Assembly (NCBI RefSeq): GCF_000237325.1
Contig: NC_017542.1
Span: 4,480,001 to 4,544,000, forward strand
Length of the DNA stretch: 64,000 nucleotides
Direction of reading: 5' to 3'
Source of the DNA: Paenibacillus polymyxa M1
GTDB taxonomy: Bacteria; Bacillota; Bacilli; Paenibacillales; Paenibacillaceae
Within the stretch, counting starts at the first letter, position 1. Each line of letters starts with the position of its first letter. Made by a program: the position numbers and the translations under genes. Shown here in pieces: positions 18,249 through 29,296 of the stretch. A model generated the notes under the pieces. The model was given only the letters and a program-made list of their open reading frames with translations, ran no database searches and was not told the origin of the DNA.

Positions 18249-19526
18249 CTACTGTTTTATGAATTGGATAAATTCCTTCTCACGCAAAACATATTCCATC
18301 ATGGAGGACTGAATCTCCCAAATGTGTTCCTTGGCTGTGTTCTTGTTATATTCTCCAAGTGCAGAGACTGCGCTGTTCATCGCCTTTTCAAGCGAAGTTG
18401 CGGTGGCAGCCGCTTCCTTCGGAAGACCAGTGGGAAGTGCAGCGATATTTTGTGTCCACTGCTGATGCAGGTCGTTCAGCTCGCTCATGTCGGAGGCTGG
18501 CACCGTACTTGGGCCTTCTTCTCTGAGCAAAGTTGAGGAAAGTCCGCTCAGCTTGCCCACTAATGAGTTGCTTAACTGAAAAAAGGTAGTGAGTTTATCA
18601 CCATTACCTCCGTAAGCCGCTTTTTCGAATCCGGGTAATTCGAGCTCGCGGACATACAATTCCACTCCTTGTGTCTTCAGTTGATTACTAAGCAACTTGG
18701 CTTGCTCCCTATCCGACGATATTCCTGCATATACTCGGTTTTGATCCTCGCTATCCCCTCCTGCTGCAATGCCTGCCTTCAACAGTTCTTCCTTTGCCTG
18801 TAAAGCCCTCTCTGGAGTGCTGAAAACCCCGTATTGCAGCAAGTAATAGGTTTGTGGAGACACTTGAGTAGCTACGACGGCGACAGGGGCAGCATTCTCT
18901 TTTGCAGACGTTGTATCGACATCAACAGATTCTTTGAAAACGGGTACAGCCTCATTATCCAAAGAATCAGATCCCGGGACCATACTACCTCCGTTAAACA
19001 GTAACAACATAATATATCCGAACATGCCCCCAGTCACCAACGCACTGGCTACAGAACCGATTAACCTCCATCTGGAAGGGTGAGGTGGACGCTTTCTATA
19101 CTCTTGACCGGAATAATAGGCCTCCTCAACCTCAACATCATCCTCTTCTGGACTTTCCGGTAGAACGTCCGCATCTGACCAGGAAGCTGCCGAACGACCA
19201 AAAGGGTCGTCCCATCCCTCTTGTACCCTCAATGTTGGAGTAAAACGCCGAGTTGCAATGCGTTTATTCGTCTCCACAGGTTTGCCGAGCTCTGAATGTT
19301 GTGTAGTTCGAGTATGTTTCTCCATACTACTAGTCCGTTCCATTCCTTTACGCTGGTTATCAGTTTGATAAAGCTCATCATCGTGGTGTAACTCCGTATC
19401 TCTAATCATGTCACGCTGTCCGTTCGTAAACGACTCATTTTTGTTCGGAAGCACCTGTAGCTTATCCTCCCGGCTTGTTTCCGGCAACTGTTGATCGAAC
19501 CGGAATGTCATCTTGGCCTTGTTCAT
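18249..19526 (-). CDS. SPOR-domain membrane protein
   Basis: A 425-residue single-pass protein. A charged cytoplasmic N-terminal 165 residues is followed by a membrane helix (about 168-192, SALVTGGMFGYIMLLLF) and an outside SPOR domain (about 220-300, YYLLQYGVFSTPERA...). The C-terminal helical part has no recognised match. SPOR domains bind denuded septal peptidoglycan glycans, so a role at division or spore septa is inferred; SpoIIB in B. subtilis has the same layout and locus, between comC/folC and maf. ATG 19526 has AAGGAGG upstream. Confidence 0.75.
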   Translation of the reverse strand: MNKAKMTFRFDQQLPETSREDKLQVLPNKNESFTNGQRDMIRDTELHHDDELYQTDNQRKGMERTSSMEKHTRTTQHSELGKPVETNKRIATRRFTPTLRVQEGWDDPFGRSAASWSDADVLPESPEEDDVEVEEAYYSGQEYRKRPPHPSRWRLIGSVASALVTGGMFGYIMLLLFNGGSMVPGSDSLDNEAVPVFKESVDVDTTSAKENAAPVAVVATQVSPQTYYLLQYGVFSTPERALQAKEELLKAGIAAGGDSEDQNRVYAGISSDREQAKLLSNQLKTQGVELYVRELELPGFEKAAYGGNGDKLTTFFQLSNSLVGKLSGLSSTLLREEGPSTVPASDMSELNDLHQQWTQNIAALPTGLPKEAAATATSLEKAMNSAVSALGEYNKNTAKEHIWEIQSSMMEYVLREKEFIQFIKQ

Positions 19527-19604
19527 GGATGCACTCCCTCCTTGTCCCATACTTCCTCATAGTCTGTTGTATGAATTAAAGCAAGGAATTATGTCCCGAC
19601 ATTA

Positions 19605-19648
19605 CAAAAAAAGGGTATCCCGCCACTTTCGTGTTCGGAATACCCTTT
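19605..19648 (-). terminator. Terminator after murC
   Basis: Stem GGGTATTCCG/CGGGATACCC (19636-19645 with 19612-19622) followed leftward by seven T. Confidence 0.8.
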
Positions 19649-19694
19649 TAAAATATTTAAAATTCATTAGTGTAATAGCTGCTGCTAATACGTA

Positions 19695-21077
19695 TTACAC
19701 TTGTTGCCCGCGAAGATGGCGTGCTAACGCGTCGCCAGCTTTCCAAATATCCCCTGCTCCCATTGTCAGCACTAGATCACCCGGCTGTAACCGATCTTTC
19801 AGCTCTTCGATCACGGCTTCTTTGGTCGGTAAATAGATTGCATTCGCATTGCTGTTTTGGACGATTAAATCCACCAGTTTGGAAGAATGCACACCTGCAA
19901 TCTGTTTTTCTCCCGCTGGTGAATAAATATCGGTAATGATCACTTCATTAGCCTCGCTAAACGCACGGCTGAACGCATCCAACAGGAAAAAGGTACGGCT
20001 GTAGCGTTGTGGCTGGAACACGGCAATAATACGCTTCCCAGTCGCTCTCGCTGCACTGATCGTAGCCTCAATCTCTGTTGGGTGATGCGCATAGTCATCA
20101 ATAATCAAAATGTCATTGCCTTCACCTAGCACTTGAAAACGACGTTTTGCTCCGTGAAATTCCACAATAGTTGCAGCAATTTGATCAAATGGAATCCCTG
20201 CTTCCAAACATGAAATCACGGTAGCCATCGCATTATACATGTTATGTTTACCCGGTACAGACAATTCAATAGTTCCGAGTGCTGTTCCCTTACGACTCAT
20301 CGTAAAGCTTAATCGGCGGTCACCTAGTTGGATATCTGTCGCCATGTAATCCGCTTCATGCTCTACTCCATAAGTAATGACCCGAGTTTGGAGCTGAGGC
20401 AACATCTCTCGGATGTTCTGATCATCTGCGCATACAATAGCTGCTCCATCCGGCCGAATTTGACTTAAAAACTGTACGTAAGCACTTTTCAGCCGATTAA
20501 AATCTCCATCGTAATTTTCCAAATGATCCGCTTCAATATTGGTTACGATACCCTGCCAAGGATGATATTGCAGGAAAGAACCATCGCTCTCATCCGCCTC
20601 GGCAACGACAAACTCGCTTTTACCCGCTTTGGCGTTCGTTCCCAAATTCGTGATTTCGCCGCCAATAATATACGTTGGATCAACGTTACATCTCTCCATA
20701 ACCAGAGCGATCATGGAAGAGGTCGTCGTTTTCCCGTGCGCACCCGCAACCGCTATTCCCTTACGTTCGTTAAGCAAGCGAGCCAGCATCTGCGAACGGT
20801 GCAGTGTTGGAATATTCAATTCTTCCGCTGCCACCCGCTCTACATTGTCACGTGACAATGCTGTTGAATAGACAACAATATCTGCGCCTGCAATATGTTC
20901 AGGCGTGTGTCCAATATATATTTTCGCGCCTTTTGCCGCCAGTTTTTCTGTCAGCTCCTGTGATGCCACATCTGAGCCAGTCACGGTATAACCCATCTCC
21001 AGCATGACCCGAGCAATCGCGCTCATCCCGTAGCCGCCGATACCGATAAAATGAACATGTTCCGAAGTAATCAACAA
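19695..21077 (-). CDS. murC: UDP-N-acetylmuramate-L-alanine ligase
   Basis: Adds L-alanine to UDP-MurNAc with ATP, the first peptide step of peptidoglycan synthesis. The N-terminal Rossmann part has [14 protein letters not shown], the ATP loop [13 protein letters not shown] is near 115, and [10 protein letters not shown] lies near 345. Length is 460. No ATG begins the conserved N-terminus; TTG 21077 (or the next TTG, 21074) is the likely start, behind GGTTGGTG. It follows folC by 3 bases, a pairing seen in other Paenibacillus-like genomes. Confidence 0.95.
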   Translation of the reverse strand: MLITSEHVHFIGIGGYGMSAIARVMLEMGYTVTGSDVASQELTEKLAAKGAKIYIGHTPEHIAGADIVVYSTALSRDNVERVAAEELNIPTLHRSQMLARLLNERKGIAVAGAHGKTTTSSMIALVMERCNVDPTYIIGGEITNLGTNAKAGKSEFVVAEADESDGSFLQYHPWQGIVTNIEADHLENYDGDFNRLKSAYVQFLSQIRPDGAAIVCADDQNIREMLPQLQTRVITYGVEHEADYMATDIQLGDRRLSFTMSRKGTALGTIELSVPGKHNMYNAMATVISCLEAGIPFDQIAATIVEFHGAKRRFQVLGEGNDILIIDDYAHHPTEIEATISAARATGKRIIAVFQPQRYSRTFFLLDAFSRAFSEANEVIITDIYSPAGEKQIAGVHSSKLVDLIVQNSNANAIYLPTKEAVIEELKDRLQPGDLVLTMGAGDIWKAGDALARHLRGQQV

Positions 21078-21080
21078 ATT

Positions 21081-22457
21081 TCACCAACCTTTTTCCGAAT
21101 CGGTTTGATACATAAGGGTAGCCCGTACATCCGCAATAAGATACAGCGTGCCGGACACCACCCCCAGATCTTCCGCTTCCGTATGTGACTGAAACAGACT
21201 TAAAGCCTTTTTCCAGTCACCTTCTACAATAATTTTTAAATCCGTTTTGGCATAAGACGGCCGCAGCTTCTCCACGAGATGAGCCAAATCAGCGGCATTC
21301 ATTTTGCGGCGAAAATCGGGCTCGGTCAGTATAAGCGTATCCACTAGTGGCAGTATATGCTGCAAGTATGCCTCATGATGCTTGTTTGACAGCATTCCCA
21401 TCATTAAAACCAATTTTTTGTACGAATACACTTGTGGGAGACTCTTGGCCAGCGTCTGAGCCCCTTCTGGATTATGAGCCCCATCAAGGACAATTCTCGG
21501 CGAGGTACTGACTTGTTCGAGACGCCCTGCCCAGGCAGCTTGCCTAAAGCCCTCCAGCAGATCCGCATCATCCAACACAAAAGCCATATACTGACGTAGG
21601 ACTTCAAGTGCCATCATAGCTCCTGCCGCATTAGAACATTGATGCTCGCCTAACAACGTGATGTCGATTTCCATATGCCGGAAGGGTCCAGCGAATGAAA
21701 AGGTCTGACCTGTTTCATTCCCATTTAACCGTTCATACGTAAATTGTTCTCCTGCCAGGTACAAGGTAGCTCCTTGCTTGGCCGCCGTTTTACGTATGAC
21801 CTGAATAGCCTCGGGCTGGGAAACACAACTGACGACAGGTACACCTGGCTTGATGATCCCAGCCTTTTCTCTTGCAATCTGTTCCAGTGTATCTCCCAAA
21901 ATGTCCGTATGGTCATAGCCGACATTCGTAATGACCGAGACGATAGGACTCACGATATTAGTTACATCCATCCTTCCCCCGAGACCTGTCTCCCATACCA
22001 CAACATCTGGAAAAGCTACCGTAGCATAGTACAAAATAGCCAACGCTGTGGACACCTCAAACATCGTGGGTGATCCCAACTCACTATCAGCGATTTCTTT
22101 CACCAACGGATACAAGCGATTGGCGAGTGAAACCAGCGTTTCATCTGGAATATCGGTCCCGTTGAATTGAAAACGGTTCGTAAATCGGGTGATGTACGGA
22201 GAAGTAAAGGTCCCAACATCGTATCCACATTTCAGAAGCACAGAGGTTAGAAAGGCACAAGTCGAGCCCTTACCGTTGGTTCCCGCAATATGAATAAATT
22301 TCAGATGTCGTTGGGGATCACCCAGTCTACTCATCAGCTGTTCGATTCGTTCCAGTCCGGGTCTAATGCCAAACGGAATCAACCCGTTAATCCATTCCAC
22401 TGCTTCATCATAACTTTGTAAAGGGGCTATGTCGCCGCCCCTGATCGTATCTGACAT
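21081..22457 (-). CDS. folC: Folylpolyglutamate / dihydrofolate synthase
   Basis: Adds glutamate to folates (and to dihydropteroate) with ATP. The P-loop GTNGKGSTCAFL lies near residue 60. The omega-loop and GLGGRMDVTN (about 160) are present, and LDGAHNPEG is near 325. ATG 22457 is preferred because GAAGGTG lies six bases upstream; an in-frame GTG lies at 22466. It follows valS by 36 bases, the order known from Bacillus. Confidence 0.95.
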   Translation of the reverse strand: MSDTIRGGDIAPLQSYDEAVEWINGLIPFGIRPGLERIEQLMSRLGDPQRHLKFIHIAGTNGKGSTCAFLTSVLLKCGYDVGTFTSPYITRFTNRFQFNGTDIPDETLVSLANRLYPLVKEIADSELGSPTMFEVSTALAILYYATVAFPDVVVWETGLGGRMDVTNIVSPIVSVITNVGYDHTDILGDTLEQIAREKAGIIKPGVPVVSCVSQPEAIQVIRKTAAKQGATLYLAGEQFTYERLNGNETGQTFSFAGPFRHMEIDITLLGEHQCSNAAGAMMALEVLRQYMAFVLDDADLLEGFRQAAWAGRLEQVSTSPRIVLDGAHNPEGAQTLAKSLPQVYSYKKLVLMMGMLSNKHHEAYLQHILPLVDTLILTEPDFRRKMNAADLAHLVEKLRPSYAKTDLKIIVEGDWKKALSLFQSHTEAEDLGVVSGTLYLIADVRATLMYQTDSEKGW

Positions 22458-22493
22458 CCTCTTCACCTTCAGGTCATTTTATTGTGAGTGAAA

Positions 22494-25160
22494 TTATCCC
22501 TTGAGTTCTTCAATACGTGCGATAACTTTAGCGCGCTTATCTGAGTAATCGGCTTGCTTGGCCTTCTCTTCCTCGATGACTTTGGCTGGTGCCTTTGCCA
22601 CGAAGCCTTGGTTGGAGAGCTTTTTCTCCACGCGCTCCACTTCACTGTTCAAATGCTGAAGTTCTTTTTCGAGTCTGCTAATTTCCTGGGCAATATCTAG
22701 CAGTCCGGCTAACGGCAGGTATAGCTCTGCGCCGCTAACAATAGATGTCATGGCTTTATCTGGAGCGGTGAACTCTAATCCCGCGTCGAATTCAGACGTA
22801 TTACAGAATCGACGTACATACTCCCCATTGCGGTTAATGATATCAAGAACGGCTTGATCGCCAGGTTTTATGAGCAATTCAATTTTTTTACTCATCGGCA
22901 CGTTGACTTCAGCGCGGATATTGCGCACAGCACGAATCACGTCGATCAGCAAATTCATTTCAGCGACCGCATCCTTATCCTCGAAAGCAGGATCGTAAGC
23001 AGGCCAAGCAGCCAGTGTGATCGTTTCTCCCTCATGCGGAAGATGCTGCCATATTTCCTCGGAGATAAAAGGCATGAACGGATGAATCATGCGCAGTGTC
23101 CGATCCAAAACATAGGCAAGGACGGATTGTGTTTTCTTTTTCGCCTCTGCATTATCGCCATATAGGGAAAGCTTCGCAAACTCAATGTACCAGTCGCACA
23201 AATCATCCCAAATAAAGTTGTACAGAAGGCGGCCTGTCTCGCCAAATTCATAAGCATCTATTAGACGCGTGATGTCGCGTGAAGTTTCGTTTAGACGGTG
23301 CAGAATCCAACGATCAACGGTGCTCAAGTCACCGGTAATGTCTATATCTGCCGCAGTGACGCCTTCCAGATTCATCAGCGCAAAACGTGATGCATTCCAG
23401 ATTTTATTGGCAAAGTTACGCGCCTGCTCCACACGTTCCCAGCGGAAACGAAGGTCTTGTCCTGGCGTGCTGCTGGTGGAGATCATATAACGCATAGCAT
23501 CGGTACCATATTGTTCGATCACATCGAGCGGATCAACACCATTGCCTAGGGATTTGGACATTTTTCTTCCGTCCGCGTCACGAACCAGACCGTGCATAAG
23601 TACGTCCTTGAACGGAATCTCTTCCGTAAATTCCAGCGCGGTAAAAATCATACGCGATACCCAGAAATAAATAATGTCGTAGCCTGTAACTAGAACATTA
23701 GTCGGATAATAGCGTTTGAGATCCTCTGTCTGCTCAGGCCAACCCAGGGTCGAAAACGGCCACAAAGCAGAGCTGAACCAAGTATCGAGTACATCCTCAT
23801 CCTGTTTGAGCTTTCTACCAGCATATTCAGGCAAAGTGGTAGGGTCCTCCGCCGATACAATCACTTCTCCGGTTTCTTCATCATACCAAGCCGGAATACG
23901 GTGTCCCCACCATAATTGACGGGAAATACACCAATCTCGCACATTTTCAATCCAATGCAGATAAGTACGCTCAAAGCGATCCGGCACAAAGTTTACACCG
24001 TTGCCAGCCTTCTGTGCTTCAATCGCCTTAGCTGCCAGAGGCTTCATTTCCACGAACCATTGGGTGGACAGATAAGGTTCTACAACTACACCTGAACGCT
24101 CACTATGGCCTACTTGGTGTACATGCTCTTCAATACGAATTAGTACACCCTGCTCTTTCAAATCAGCGACGATTTGCTTACGGCAATCGCTGCGATCCAG
24201 TCCCTGATATTTGCCTGCTTCAGCATTCATGGTTCCCGTCTCGTCCATCACCGTAATTTGTGGCAACTGGTGACGTTGTCCCATTTCAAAGTCATTCGGA
24301 TCGTGAGCCGGTGTGATTTTAACAGCGCCGCTACCGAAATCTTTATCCACATAGTCATCCGCAATGACCGGAATTTCACGCCCGATGATTGGAAGCACAA
24401 GCGTTTTGCCGATCATTTGCTTGTAGCGTTCATCTTCCGGATGTACAGCTACAGCCGTATCGCCCAGCATCGTTTCTGGACGTGTGGTGGCTACAGTAAT
24501 AAATCCGCTACCGTCTTTCAGTGGGTATTGCAGGTGATACAGATTTCCATTCACCTCTTTGTATTCCACCTCAATATCCGACAACGCAGTACGTGCAGCA
24601 GGGTCCCAGTTAATGATGCGTTTACCGCGATAAATCAGGCCCTTTTTGTACAGTTTAACGAATACTTCGCGTACCGCTTTGGACAGTCCCTCATCCAATG
24701 TAAAACGTTCACGAGAATAATCGAGAGAAAAGCCCATTTTTTCCCATTGGTTGTGGATATTGTCCAGATAAAGATCCTTCCACTCCCACACTTTTTCCAA
24801 AAACTTCTCACGGCCCAAATCATAGCGAGTCAGGCCTTCTTCACGCAGCTTCTGCTCTACTTTTGTTTGAGTAGCAATACCTGCATGGTCTGCCCCTGGC
24901 AGCCACAAGGCATCATAACCCTGCATCCGCTTGGCGCGGATAATAATATCCTGCAAAGTAAAGTCAAGAGCATGTCCAATATGCAACATACCCGTAACAT
25001 TGGGTGGTGGAATAACGATTGTAAAAGGCTCTGCCTCTGGATGTTGCCCGGCGCGGAAATAGCCCTTCTCCATCCACGTTTTGTACCATTTTTGTTCTGC
25101 TGATTTGGGATCATACGTTGTTGGCATTTCCAAGGTTGTCTTGTTGTCTTGTTCTGACAT
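22494..25160 (-). CDS. valS: Valyl-tRNA synthetase
   Basis: Class I aminoacyl-tRNA synthetase charging tRNA-Val. The nucleotide motifs are HIGH within [14 protein letters not shown] and KMSKS within [11 protein letters not shown]. An editing (CP1) domain lies between them and a C-terminal coiled coil (about 820-888) completes 888 residues. ATG 25160 has GGAGG nine bases upstream; the frame continues 42 codons further but that stretch is the T-box leader. Expression should respond to uncharged tRNA-Val through this leader. Confidence 0.97.
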   Translation of the reverse strand: MSEQDNKTTLEMPTTYDPKSAEQKWYKTWMEKGYFRAGQHPEAEPFTIVIPPPNVTGMLHIGHALDFTLQDIIIRAKRMQGYDALWLPGADHAGIATQTKVEQKLREEGLTRYDLGREKFLEKVWEWKDLYLDNIHNQWEKMGFSLDYSRERFTLDEGLSKAVREVFVKLYKKGLIYRGKRIINWDPAARTALSDIEVEYKEVNGNLYHLQYPLKDGSGFITVATTRPETMLGDTAVAVHPEDERYKQMIGKTLVLPIIGREIPVIADDYVDKDFGSGAVKITPAHDPNDFEMGQRHQLPQITVMDETGTMNAEAGKYQGLDRSDCRKQIVADLKEQGVLIRIEEHVHQVGHSERSGVVVEPYLSTQWFVEMKPLAAKAIEAQKAGNGVNFVPDRFERTYLHWIENVRDWCISRQLWWGHRIPAWYDEETGEVIVSAEDPTTLPEYAGRKLKQDEDVLDTWFSSALWPFSTLGWPEQTEDLKRYYPTNVLVTGYDIIYFWVSRMIFTALEFTEEIPFKDVLMHGLVRDADGRKMSKSLGNGVDPLDVIEQYGTDAMRYMISTSSTPGQDLRFRWERVEQARNFANKIWNASRFALMNLEGVTAADIDITGDLSTVDRWILHRLNETSRDITRLIDAYEFGETGRLLYNFIWDDLCDWYIEFAKLSLYGDNAEAKKKTQSVLAYVLDRTLRMIHPFMPFISEEIWQHLPHEGETITLAAWPAYDPAFEDKDAVAEMNLLIDVIRAVRNIRAEVNVPMSKKIELLIKPGDQAVLDIINRNGEYVRRFCNTSEFDAGLEFTAPDKAMTSIVSGAELYLPLAGLLDIAQEISRLEKELQHLNSEVERVEKKLSNQGFVAKAPAKVIEEEKAKQADYSDKRAKVIARIEELKG

Positions 25161-25195
25161 ATCAGGATACCTCCATGATTTTTCAATTGGCAAAT

Positions 25196-25500
25196 AAAAA
25201 AAGCCCTTCATCCTCAAAGGACGAAAGGCTGTTCTCTCGCGGTACCACCTTTGTTTCACCCCTAGTGTATGTATCCACTGATCCATTACACATGGTGTGA
25301 CACTTTATGCAGATAACGGTTGCGGACCGGCCTTATTCTACCGTGAACCTCTTACCTTCCGAAGGAATGAAATGAGGAACCGTTCAAACAGGCGACTCCC
25401 GGGTGACTTCGGCCAGTAGCTTCCTGCGGAACCTCACAGCGCTGCAATTCCACTCTCTGAAGGGCTTGCTGCCTACTCTTCCCGATCTCAGTCTTTCAAT
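25196..25500 (-). promoter_or_regulatory. T-box riboswitch of valS
   Basis: The untranslated leader holds the conserved T-box sequence AAGGTGGTACCGCG (25238-25251), then a terminator hairpin (CCTTTCGTCC...GGATGAAGG) and seven T at about 25196-25203. Long helices with AGGAAGC- and GAAGT-type elements lie further upstream. Uncharged tRNA pairing to the T-box stabilises the antiterminator. The downstream gene makes valine the expected specificity; I did not assign the specifier codon. Confidence 0.9.
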
Positions 25501-25511
25501 AACTATACCAC

Positions 25512-25540
25512 ATCATACATTTCCCATTGACTATAGTCAA
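25512..25540 (-). promoter_or_regulatory. Promoter of valS
   Basis: TTGACT (25535-25540), a 17-base spacer and TATGAT (25512-25517), read leftward, just upstream of the T-box leader. Confidence 0.7.
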
Positions 25541-25566
25541 CACCCATTTCTCATTGACTATAGTCA
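25525..25566. repeat. Tandem palindromic repeat at the valS promoter
   Basis: The 12-base palindrome TGACTATAGTCA occurs twice, at 25528-25539 and 25555-25566, each within a direct repeat of about 22 bases. The promoter-proximal copy overlaps the -35 box; the other copy lies 27 bases upstream, inside the 3' end region after spoVID's neighbour gap. Confidence 0.8.
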
Positions 25567-25595
25567 GCACTTCGTCGCATGTTTCAGCAACCGAA

Positions 25596-26927
25596 TCAAG
25601 GGATGTACAATACTTGCCCTTCTTCTACATGATGCTCTGCCAATCTGTTATACAATTGAAGCTCCCGTGTGCTGAGTTGATAACGGTCTGCTATCGTTTC
25701 CAGTGTATCCTCGCGCTGTACAATGCATAACCTTACCTTGCGGAAAGGCGTTTCATCCTGTGTATGGAAAAAAAGATTTTTCCACTTGGCATCCTCACGC
25801 TCTTCGTCGACTTTCTGATCCTGACCTTGCGGTTCATGTTCCAGCTGCTGCTGGTGTTCCGCTTCTTTTACCGAACGGCTGGATTGAAGCAATGATGAGT
25901 AGACAACCGGGTCCGGCTCGTCTGCTCCTTCATCCTTTTTACTGTTAAAAGCCACGCGCATCTCTGGCTTTTCCTCAGTAAAGGTATCATGAACTTCATG
26001 GTTTACCTGTTCTGACGCCTCAGGCCTGAAGTCAAAGTCATTCCCCTGACTTGCTTCCAACTGCGGCTCCAAATAAATCTCCGACTCTGTGTCAGAATGC
26101 GGCTCCGACAGCAAAGAGTCGTATGCTACATTGGGAGATGTAGAAGATACTTTAGGCTCATCTCCTACCGTCCCTACTGCCTCTTGCTGAATTCCCCACA
26201 CTTCCGGTGACTCCTGCTCATGCTTCACTTCGGAAGAACTGTCTTCAATTGCTTTTCCCGTCCATGGCTCATAATATCGATTCGGATCTACTATCGGGTC
26301 ATAAGTCTGCTGCTCCAATGATGACATCTGTTCAAGTTGATCCTCTGACGACTGTTCCCAGTAAGCTGACTCCTGTTGCGCTGCTACTGTGTATGAAGTT
26401 TCCGAGTCTGTATAGTTGTTGAATGCCGAGTCTTGGGTAGAATAGGCCTCTTCGTGACGATGCTCCCCATCGCCGGAAAGAGATGGAGCCGGATGTTCAG
26501 GTGCATGCACCACAGTAAACTCCTCATCCAGCCAAACCGCTGTCTCCTCTGCATGAGAGCTTTCCACCCCATGCAAAGAAAGAACCCCTGTAATGTTTAG
26601 ACTGCGTAAAGAGAGCAGGTCCACATCAAAATTTTCAATCTCCACAGAGATATCTTCCAATCTTCCTACCCGATTTAGCGGAATGGTAATTTCCACAGGG
26701 ATCAAATGATGAAGCTCGCTCGTGATCTGTTCAGGTGTGCGGTACACGCCCTCCAGCAGCAAATGCCCTCGCAAAGCGGCATGGTCGCCGTGGGTTACAA
26801 CCTGAATGCGTGGCAGAAGCTCAATTTCCTCCAACTCGGCAATCCCGGCAGCTTCCTCCGTCAAATGAATGCGTTCATAAATATCAAAACGCAAGCCTTG
26901 CGGCTGATCATTCTGTTGTTTATTCAA
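25596..26927 (-). CDS. spoVID: SpoVID-like spore coat encasement protein
   Basis: The N-terminal 150 residues form a beta-rich domain like that of SpoVID, the middle is acidic and low-complexity (Glu/Ser/Gln-rich), and the last 45 residues are a LysM domain (VQREDTLETIADRY). SpoVID drives coat encasement of the forespore and binds SafA, itself encoded at the left edge. ATG 26936 touches its GGAGG with no spacing, so TTG 26927, nine bases from the SD, is preferred. Locus (valS-spoVID-hemL side) matches B. subtilis. Confidence 0.88.
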   Translation of the reverse strand: MNKQQNDQPQGLRFDIYERIHLTEEAAGIAELEEIELLPRIQVVTHGDHAALRGHLLLEGVYRTPEQITSELHHLIPVEITIPLNRVGRLEDISVEIENFDVDLLSLRSLNITGVLSLHGVESSHAEETAVWLDEEFTVVHAPEHPAPSLSGDGEHRHEEAYSTQDSAFNNYTDSETSYTVAAQQESAYWEQSSEDQLEQMSSLEQQTYDPIVDPNRYYEPWTGKAIEDSSSEVKHEQESPEVWGIQQEAVGTVGDEPKVSSTSPNVAYDSLLSEPHSDTESEIYLEPQLEASQGNDFDFRPEASEQVNHEVHDTFTEEKPEMRVAFNSKKDEGADEPDPVVYSSLLQSSRSVKEAEHQQQLEHEPQGQDQKVDEEREDAKWKNLFFHTQDETPFRKVRLCIVQREDTLETIADRYQLSTRELQLYNRLAEHHVEEGQVLYIP

Positions 26928-27052
26928 GGATGGCATCCTCCTTTGGGCAGCCTCCGCACATCCTCTGACTCGTGTCAGGCGCACGGAAACTCCATATTGC
27001 AAACCGTTTCTAGGTTCAAGTATATGCGCCAAAATAGAAGGCATGCCATCTT

Positions 27053-27964
27053 TTATAGCTGTTTGTGCAGCTTTTGAAAATCATCCGGCCAAGCATCCTC
27101 CACGGTTATCGTTTCGCCGCTCAGCGGATGACAGAAGGTAAGGCGCTCTCCGTGAAGGGCCTGCCTACCAAAATCAACAGCACGACCGCCGTATAAAACG
27201 TCCCCAAGCAAAGGATAACCAGCATGACTAAGATGTACGCGTATCTGGTGCGTCCGGCCTGTCTCCAGCGTCAGATACACGAGACTGACCGCACTCGGAC
27301 CACTCCCCCATACTTCACCAACTTCCACATGGGTAACCGCCTTCTGCCCGGTTGGGGATACACGGCGGCGCTGTTTATGATGCCTATCCTTGCCAATCGG
27401 CCAATCCAACGTCCGCAGCGATGGAGGTACTTTCCCTCGTACCAAAGCTACATAACGACGACCGATGTCCTTAGCTCGCATTTGTTCGTCCAGCTTGAGC
27501 AACGCAAATTCATTTTTGGCATATAGCACCGGGCCTGTCGTGTCCACATCGAGACGATGTACATGCCGTACTGCTGTATGAATGTCGTTAATTTCATAAT
27601 AGGATGCGACAGCATGATCCAACGTCAGCGGACTATCCTTTACACCACCGTCTGGATGGACCGCCATACCCGCTGGTTTGTGTACGACCAAGCAAAAATC
27701 ATCCTCGTATAGTATCTTCAAATCATACCAACGTGGGATGACGCCGAGGTCCACTACAGGAAAAAGGGCCAGCCGCAGCCGGTCCCCTGTAAGTTCAATC
27801 CCTTTTTCATGCCGTAGCCTGCGCCACAGCTTGTCTGGTAATCCCAGACGGTTCAGCAACCAGCGGTCCACAGCTTCAGCGCGATTTTCATCAGTTGCAA
27901 TTTCTCGCCCCGGTGTGACTTCCAGCCACGGCCCTCTTCTTTTCCAGCTGCCTTTCCAACTCAT
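27053..27964 (-). CDS. RluA-family RNA pseudouridine synthase
   Basis: Converts uridine to pseudouridine in rRNA or tRNA. The catalytic motif HRLDVDTTG is near 140-148 with the active-site Asp. [10 protein letters not shown] lies near 230 and [10 protein letters not shown] near 265. An S4-like N-terminal part is present. Length is 303. It overlaps the hemL stop by 4 bases. In B. subtilis this place holds ysxE instead, so this is a lineage-specific neighbour. Which uridine it modifies cannot be read from sequence. Confidence 0.9.
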   Translation of the reverse strand: MSWKGSWKRRGPWLEVTPGREIATDENRAEAVDRWLLNRLGLPDKLWRRLRHEKGIELTGDRLRLALFPVVDLGVIPRWYDLKILYEDDFCLVVHKPAGMAVHPDGGVKDSPLTLDHAVASYYEINDIHTAVRHVHRLDVDTTGPVLYAKNEFALLKLDEQMRAKDIGRRYVALVRGKVPPSLRTLDWPIGKDRHHKQRRRVSPTGQKAVTHVEVGEVWGSGPSAVSLVYLTLETGRTHQIRVHLSHAGYPLLGDVLYGGRAVDFGRQALHGERLTFCHPLSGETITVEDAWPDDFQKLHKQL

Positions 27965-29265
27965 AGACGTTTGAGCGCGCGATAGTTCGCTTCAATGGTA
28001 GCATCAATATCCTCAACTGTATGCACACCTGATACGAACATGCCCTCAAATTGAGATGGAGCTACACTAACGCCCTCATTCACCATTTCAGTAAAGTAAC
28101 GGCGGAAGTGGTCCTGATTACTCGTTTTAGCAGTGTCAAAATTGACAACCTTCTCGTCTGTGAAGAACGGACACACCATAGAACCTACACGGTTGATCGT
28201 GACAGGAATCCCCAGCTCTCGCGCGTTACGTTCGAATCCGGCCTGAAGTCGTGCTGCCCGCTCTTCCAGGCGATCATATATTTCTGATGTCAGCAATTTA
28301 AGCGTCGAATAACCTGCTGCCATAGCTAGCGGATTTCCGCTAAGCGTACCCGCTTGATAGATGGGGCCAGATGGCGCGATTTGCTCTAGAATATCGCGAC
28401 GACCGCCATATGCACCTACAGGTAAGCCACCACCAATCACTTTGCCTAGACACGTAAGATCCGGCGTCACACCAAAGCGCCCTTGAGCGGAATGAAGTCC
28501 CACCCGGAATCCAGTCATCACTTCATCAAAAATTAGTAGACTTCCGTGCTGCTGGGTTACCTCACGCAAACCTTCCAAAAATCCAGGCTGTGGCGGTACA
28601 ACACCCATATTGCCGGCCACCGGCTCGACAATAATAGCAGCAATCTCTTCACCAAATTTCTCAAAAGCCAGCTTCACCGATGCCAAATCATTATAAGGGA
28701 CGGTGATTGTATGTGTGGCCACGACTTCAGGTACACCCGGACTATCAGGTAGACCTAAGGTCGCAACACCAGAGCCCGCTTTAATCAGCAAGCTGTCCGC
28801 ATGACCGTGATAAGAGCCTTCAAATTTAAGAATTTTGCTACGTTTTGTAAATCCACGCGCGAGTCGTATCGCACTCATCGTCGCCTCGGTTCCCGAGTTG
28901 ACCATGCGAACAATGTCCATAGAAGGAACACGCTCACATACGAGTTTCGCCATTTCCGTTTCCGCCAACGTTGGGGCTCCGAAGCTGGTTCCTTTTACAA
29001 CAGCAGCCTGTAAAGCTTTAACCACTTCGGGATGCGCATGGCCCATAATAAGCGGTCCCCATGAACATACATAGTCTAGATAGGATTGACCGTCGATATC
29101 ATATACACGCGATCCTTCTCCACGATCGATATATACCGGTGTTATACCTACGGATTTAAAAGCTCGAACCGGACTGTTCACGCCACCCGGAATATACTGT
29201 TTTGCCTCATCAAAAGCTGCTTTGGAACGCGTATCCTTGCGTACTGTTCGTTGTTCGTCGATCAT
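27961..29265 (-). CDS. hemL: Glutamate-1-semialdehyde 2,1-aminomutase
   Basis: PLP enzyme making 5-aminolevulinate from glutamate-1-semialdehyde, the second C5-pathway step. [11 protein letters not shown] is near residue 25, [10 protein letters not shown] near 245 and the PLP lysine lies in CLGKVIGGG near 270. ATG 29265 is preferred, with AGGAGTG six bases upstream; GTG 29274 is the alternative. It is the last heme gene of the hemA-hemL operon. Confidence 0.95.
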   Translation of the reverse strand: MIDEQRTVRKDTRSKAAFDEAKQYIPGGVNSPVRAFKSVGITPVYIDRGEGSRVYDIDGQSYLDYVCSWGPLIMGHAHPEVVKALQAAVVKGTSFGAPTLAETEMAKLVCERVPSMDIVRMVNSGTEATMSAIRLARGFTKRSKILKFEGSYHGHADSLLIKAGSGVATLGLPDSPGVPEVVATHTITVPYNDLASVKLAFEKFGEEIAAIIVEPVAGNMGVVPPQPGFLEGLREVTQQHGSLLIFDEVMTGFRVGLHSAQGRFGVTPDLTCLGKVIGGGLPVGAYGGRRDILEQIAPSGPIYQAGTLSGNPLAMAAGYSTLKLLTSEIYDRLEERAARLQAGFERNARELGIPVTINRVGSMVCPFFTDEKVVNFDTAKTSNQDHFRRYFTEMVNEGVSVAPSQFEGMFVSGVHTVEDIDATIEANYRALKRL

Positions 29266-29296
29266 TCTAATCACTCCTGTCTTCTAAAAAATACAC

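Noticed and set aside
24174..25103. Long rightward open frame (about 309 codons)
   Set aside because: Antisense to valS with no recognisable domain.
25161..25286. N-terminal extension of valS
   Set aside because: The stretch is the T-box antiterminator/terminator, and ATG 25160 has its own SD.
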